DNA from: Verrucomicrobiales bacterium | Lineage (GTDB): Bacteria; Verrucomicrobiota; Verrucomicrobiia; Verrucomicrobiales; DEV007 | Direction: 5' to 3' | DNA length: 6,996 nucleotides | NCBI GenBank assembly: GCA_003232855.1 | Contig: QIKC01000194.1 | Location: 1 to 6,996 of the forward strand | Part shown: positions 5,375-6,996 of the stretch, piece after piece | Numbering within the stretch: the first letter of the stretch is position 1 | Layout: every line of letters begins with the position of its first letter | Program-made: the position numbers and the translations under genes | The notes under the pieces: generated by a model | The model's database searches: none | Seen by the model: only the letters and a program-made list of their open reading frames with translations | Told to the model about the DNA's origin: nothing

Positions 5375-6403
5375 ATGAAACTACTAGAACTCCATATCCT
5401 ACAATCCTTCCCCGTCTCCTGCCTCAACCGCGATGATGTCGGCGCGCCTAAATCTGCCATCTTCGGCGGCGTTGCCCGTGCCCGCATCTCCTCCCAGTCG
5501 CTCAAACGCGCCGTTCGCCTCCATGCCCGTGACGAGCTCGGTGCCAAAGGCTTTACCGGCATCCGCTCGCGCATCTTGAAACAGCCGTTTATCGACGCTC
5601 TCGAAAAACACGGACTCGAAAAAGATGTCGAGAAAGCCGCAGACGCCATCTGTGCAGTGTTTTCCAAACAGGACGGCAAGGACAAAGCCCAAGTCACCAC
5701 CGCAGTCTATCTCTCGCCAGACGAGATCGACCAAATCGCTAAAGCCGTCGCCGAAGGTGGGGATGCGAAAAAGGCCAGCAAGAAAGCCCAGCGCAACGAC
5801 GCTGCCGACATCGCCCTCTTCGGCCGCATGATCGCCAACGACGCCACCCTCAACGTCGAGGGCGCCGCCATGTTTTCCCACGCCCTCTCCACCCACAAGG
5901 TCGCCAACGACATCGACTTCTTCACCGCCGTCGATGACCGCAAAACCGACGCCGAAGACGCTGGCGCTGGCATGATGGGCACCCTCGAATTCAACAGCGC
6001 CTGCTACTACCGCTACGCCGCACTTAACCTCGACCTCCTGGCCGATGAAAAACACCTCGGCGGCCTGTCTGCCGAAGAACGCGGGGCGGTCGTCGATGCC
6101 TTCGTGCGCGCCACCTTACTCGCCGTCCCCGGCGCGCGGAAAAATTCCATGAACGCCCACACCGTGCCCTCCTTCGTCCTCGGCACCATCAAGGAAAAAG
6201 GCCAGCCCGTTCAGTTGGTCAACGCCTTCGAGAAGCCCGTTTTCCAGAAAGGCATGGGAATAGTCGAAGCCTCGATCGAAGGCCTCACCGCCGAGCACGA
6301 CAAGCTGAAAGCCACCTGGGGCATGACCACCGCTGCGGAAGTCGCCCTCCCCGACACCGACCTTGAAACCTTCTGCTTCACCCTCGTCAAACATGTCAGC
6401 TGA
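5375..6403 (+). CDS. cas7e: Cascade backbone subunit Cas7e (CasC/Cse4)
   Basis: Six copies of Cas7e form the helical backbone that holds the crRNA guide and flips out every sixth base. The 342-residue product is slightly shorter than E. coli CasC (363). Clear family signature near the N-terminus: SCLNRDDVGAPKSAIFGG (15-32) and ARISSQSLKRA (36-46), the RNA-binding palm region. A later conserved segment, KNSMNAHTVPSFVLG (about 6141-6185), is also typical. It starts 39 nt after the S23-family gene with an A-rich leader and no Shine-Dalgarno. Its end overlaps cas5e by 11 nt. The sixth-base periodicity set by this subunit is relevant to the mismatch pattern of the predicted regulatory guide. Confidence 0.96.
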   Translation: MKLLELHILQSFPVSCLNRDDVGAPKSAIFGGVARARISSQSLKRAVRLHARDELGAKGFTGIRSRILKQPFIDALEKHGLEKDVEKAADAICAVFSKQDGKDKAQVTTAVYLSPDEIDQIAKAVAEGGDAKKASKKAQRNDAADIALFGRMIANDATLNVEGAAMFSHALSTHKVANDIDFFTAVDDRKTDAEDAGAGMMGTLEFNSACYYRYAALNLDLLADEKHLGGLSAEERGAVVDAFVRATLLAVPGARKNSMNAHTVPSFVLGTIKEKGQPVQLVNAFEKPVFQKGMGIVEASIEGLTAEHDKLKATWGMTTAAEVALPDTDLETFCFTLVKHVS

Positions 6404-6996
6404 AGCCCTCGCCATCTACCTCGACGCCCCGCTACAATCGTGGGGCGTCGCCTCGCAGTTCCAGCGCCGCGATACCGAAGCGCATCCGAGCAAAAGTGCC
6501 GTGCTCGGCATGGTCGCCGCAGCCCTCGGCATCGACAAACACGCCCCCGGCGAGAGAGAGAAGCTCGCGCCGCTCGCCGCGCTGGCGTTCAGCAGCTACC
6601 GACTACCCGGACGCGCCATTACCCGACTCGAAGATTTTCACACCATCGGTGGTGGCTTCGACAAGAAGAACCCGCTCGAGGTCGGCCACATCCCCCGCAA
6701 GGCCAGCGGTGGGAGTTTCGGTACCGTTATCACCCGGCGCACCTACCTAAACGACGCGAAATTCATCGCTCTCCTCGAAGGCGACCCGGCTACCCTCGAT
6801 CAGATTTCCAACGCTCTGCTAAACCCGGTCTGGGGTGTTTGGTTCGGGCGTAAATGCTGCCTCCCCGCATCGCCACTGACTCCCACACGCGCCGCTGATC
6901 TTGCGACGGCTCTGACGGAAATATTTGATCGCATTGGCCTTGTCCTGAAACCTGAAGCCATCGGAAAACTCCAAGCGTACCGCGAGTTCGGCGAAG
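6393..6996 (+). CDS. cas5e: Cascade subunit Cas5e (CasD), 3' truncated by window edge
   Basis: Cas5e binds the crRNA 5' handle and caps the foot of Cascade next to CasA. The frame is open from ATG 6393 to the end of the window, giving 201 codons without a stop. Signature segments are LAIYLDAPLQSWG (6-18; compare E. coli LRLAGPMQAWG) and HPSKSAVLGMVAAALGI (31-47; compare FPTRSGLLGLLGACLGI). The family is about 220-250 residues, so only the last few tens are missing. It starts 11 nt inside the end of cas7e, in another frame, indicating coupled translation. The following gene is not visible; cas1 would be a normal neighbour. Confidence 0.94.
   Translation, partial: MSAEALAIYLDAPLQSWGVASQFQRRDTEAHPSKSAVLGMVAAALGIDKHAPGEREKLAPLAALAFSSYRLPGRAITRLEDFHTIGGGFDKKNPLEVGHIPRKASGGSFGTVITRRTYLNDAKFIALLEGDPATLDQISNALLNPVWGVWFGRKCCLPASPLTPTRAADLATALTEIFDRIGLVLKPEAIGKLQAYREFGE

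Overview
The window is the effector half of a type I-E CRISPR-Cas locus, all protein genes on the + strand: 3' part of cas3, then casA (cas8e/cse1), casB (cse2), cas6e, a four-helix-bundle S23-family gene, cas7e, and cas5e running off the right end. Together they encode the nuclease-helicase (Cas3) and all five Cascade subunits. No cas1, cas2 or ordinary CRISPR array is in the window. The DNA is GC-rich with C/G-ending codons, and several starts lack a Shine-Dalgarno sequence. With the S23-family gene this suggests a Verrucomicrobiota- or Planctomycetota-like environmental bacterium; that assignment is an inference with low to moderate confidence.

The most interesting part is the AT-rich gap of about 250 bases between cas3 and casA (1863-2110). 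It appears to hold a complete miniature transcription unit on the MINUS strand. In order it has a perfect TATAAT box (1970-1965), a degenerate type I-E repeat (1947-1919) with an 8-nt handle-like end, one 33-nt guide (1918-1886), a second, more degenerate repeat (1885-1857), and a strong intrinsic terminator (hairpin 1852-1818, U-tract 1817-1813) inside the last codons of cas3. The first 19 nt of the guide match, at 15 of 19 positions, a site 70-100 bp away in the same gap (2021-2003 on the minus strand). That site has an AAG immediately 5' of it (2024-2022), the canonical I-E PAM. Three of the four mismatches are at positions 6, 12 and 18, which Cascade flips out and does not read; PAM-distal pairing is lost. 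This is the expected design of a crRNA-like RNA that makes Cascade bind, but not cut, the control region of its own operon (a CreR/CreA-like regulator). It is the main discovery candidate here.

Downstream, casA starts at 2111 with no obvious Shine-Dalgarno. casB and cas6e overlap by 4 nt (ATGA), and cas7e and cas5e overlap by 11 nt, so translation is probably coupled. cas6e lies between casB and cas7e, unlike the E. coli order.

Between cas6e and cas7e sits an S23/IVP-like four-helix-bundle gene, bracketed by and containing copies of an AT-rich repeat built on ATTTCAGATCTCAAA-like words (4764-4794, 5073-5109, 5336-5358). It looks like a cassette inserted into the cas operon. One repeat copy is translated as part of the protein.
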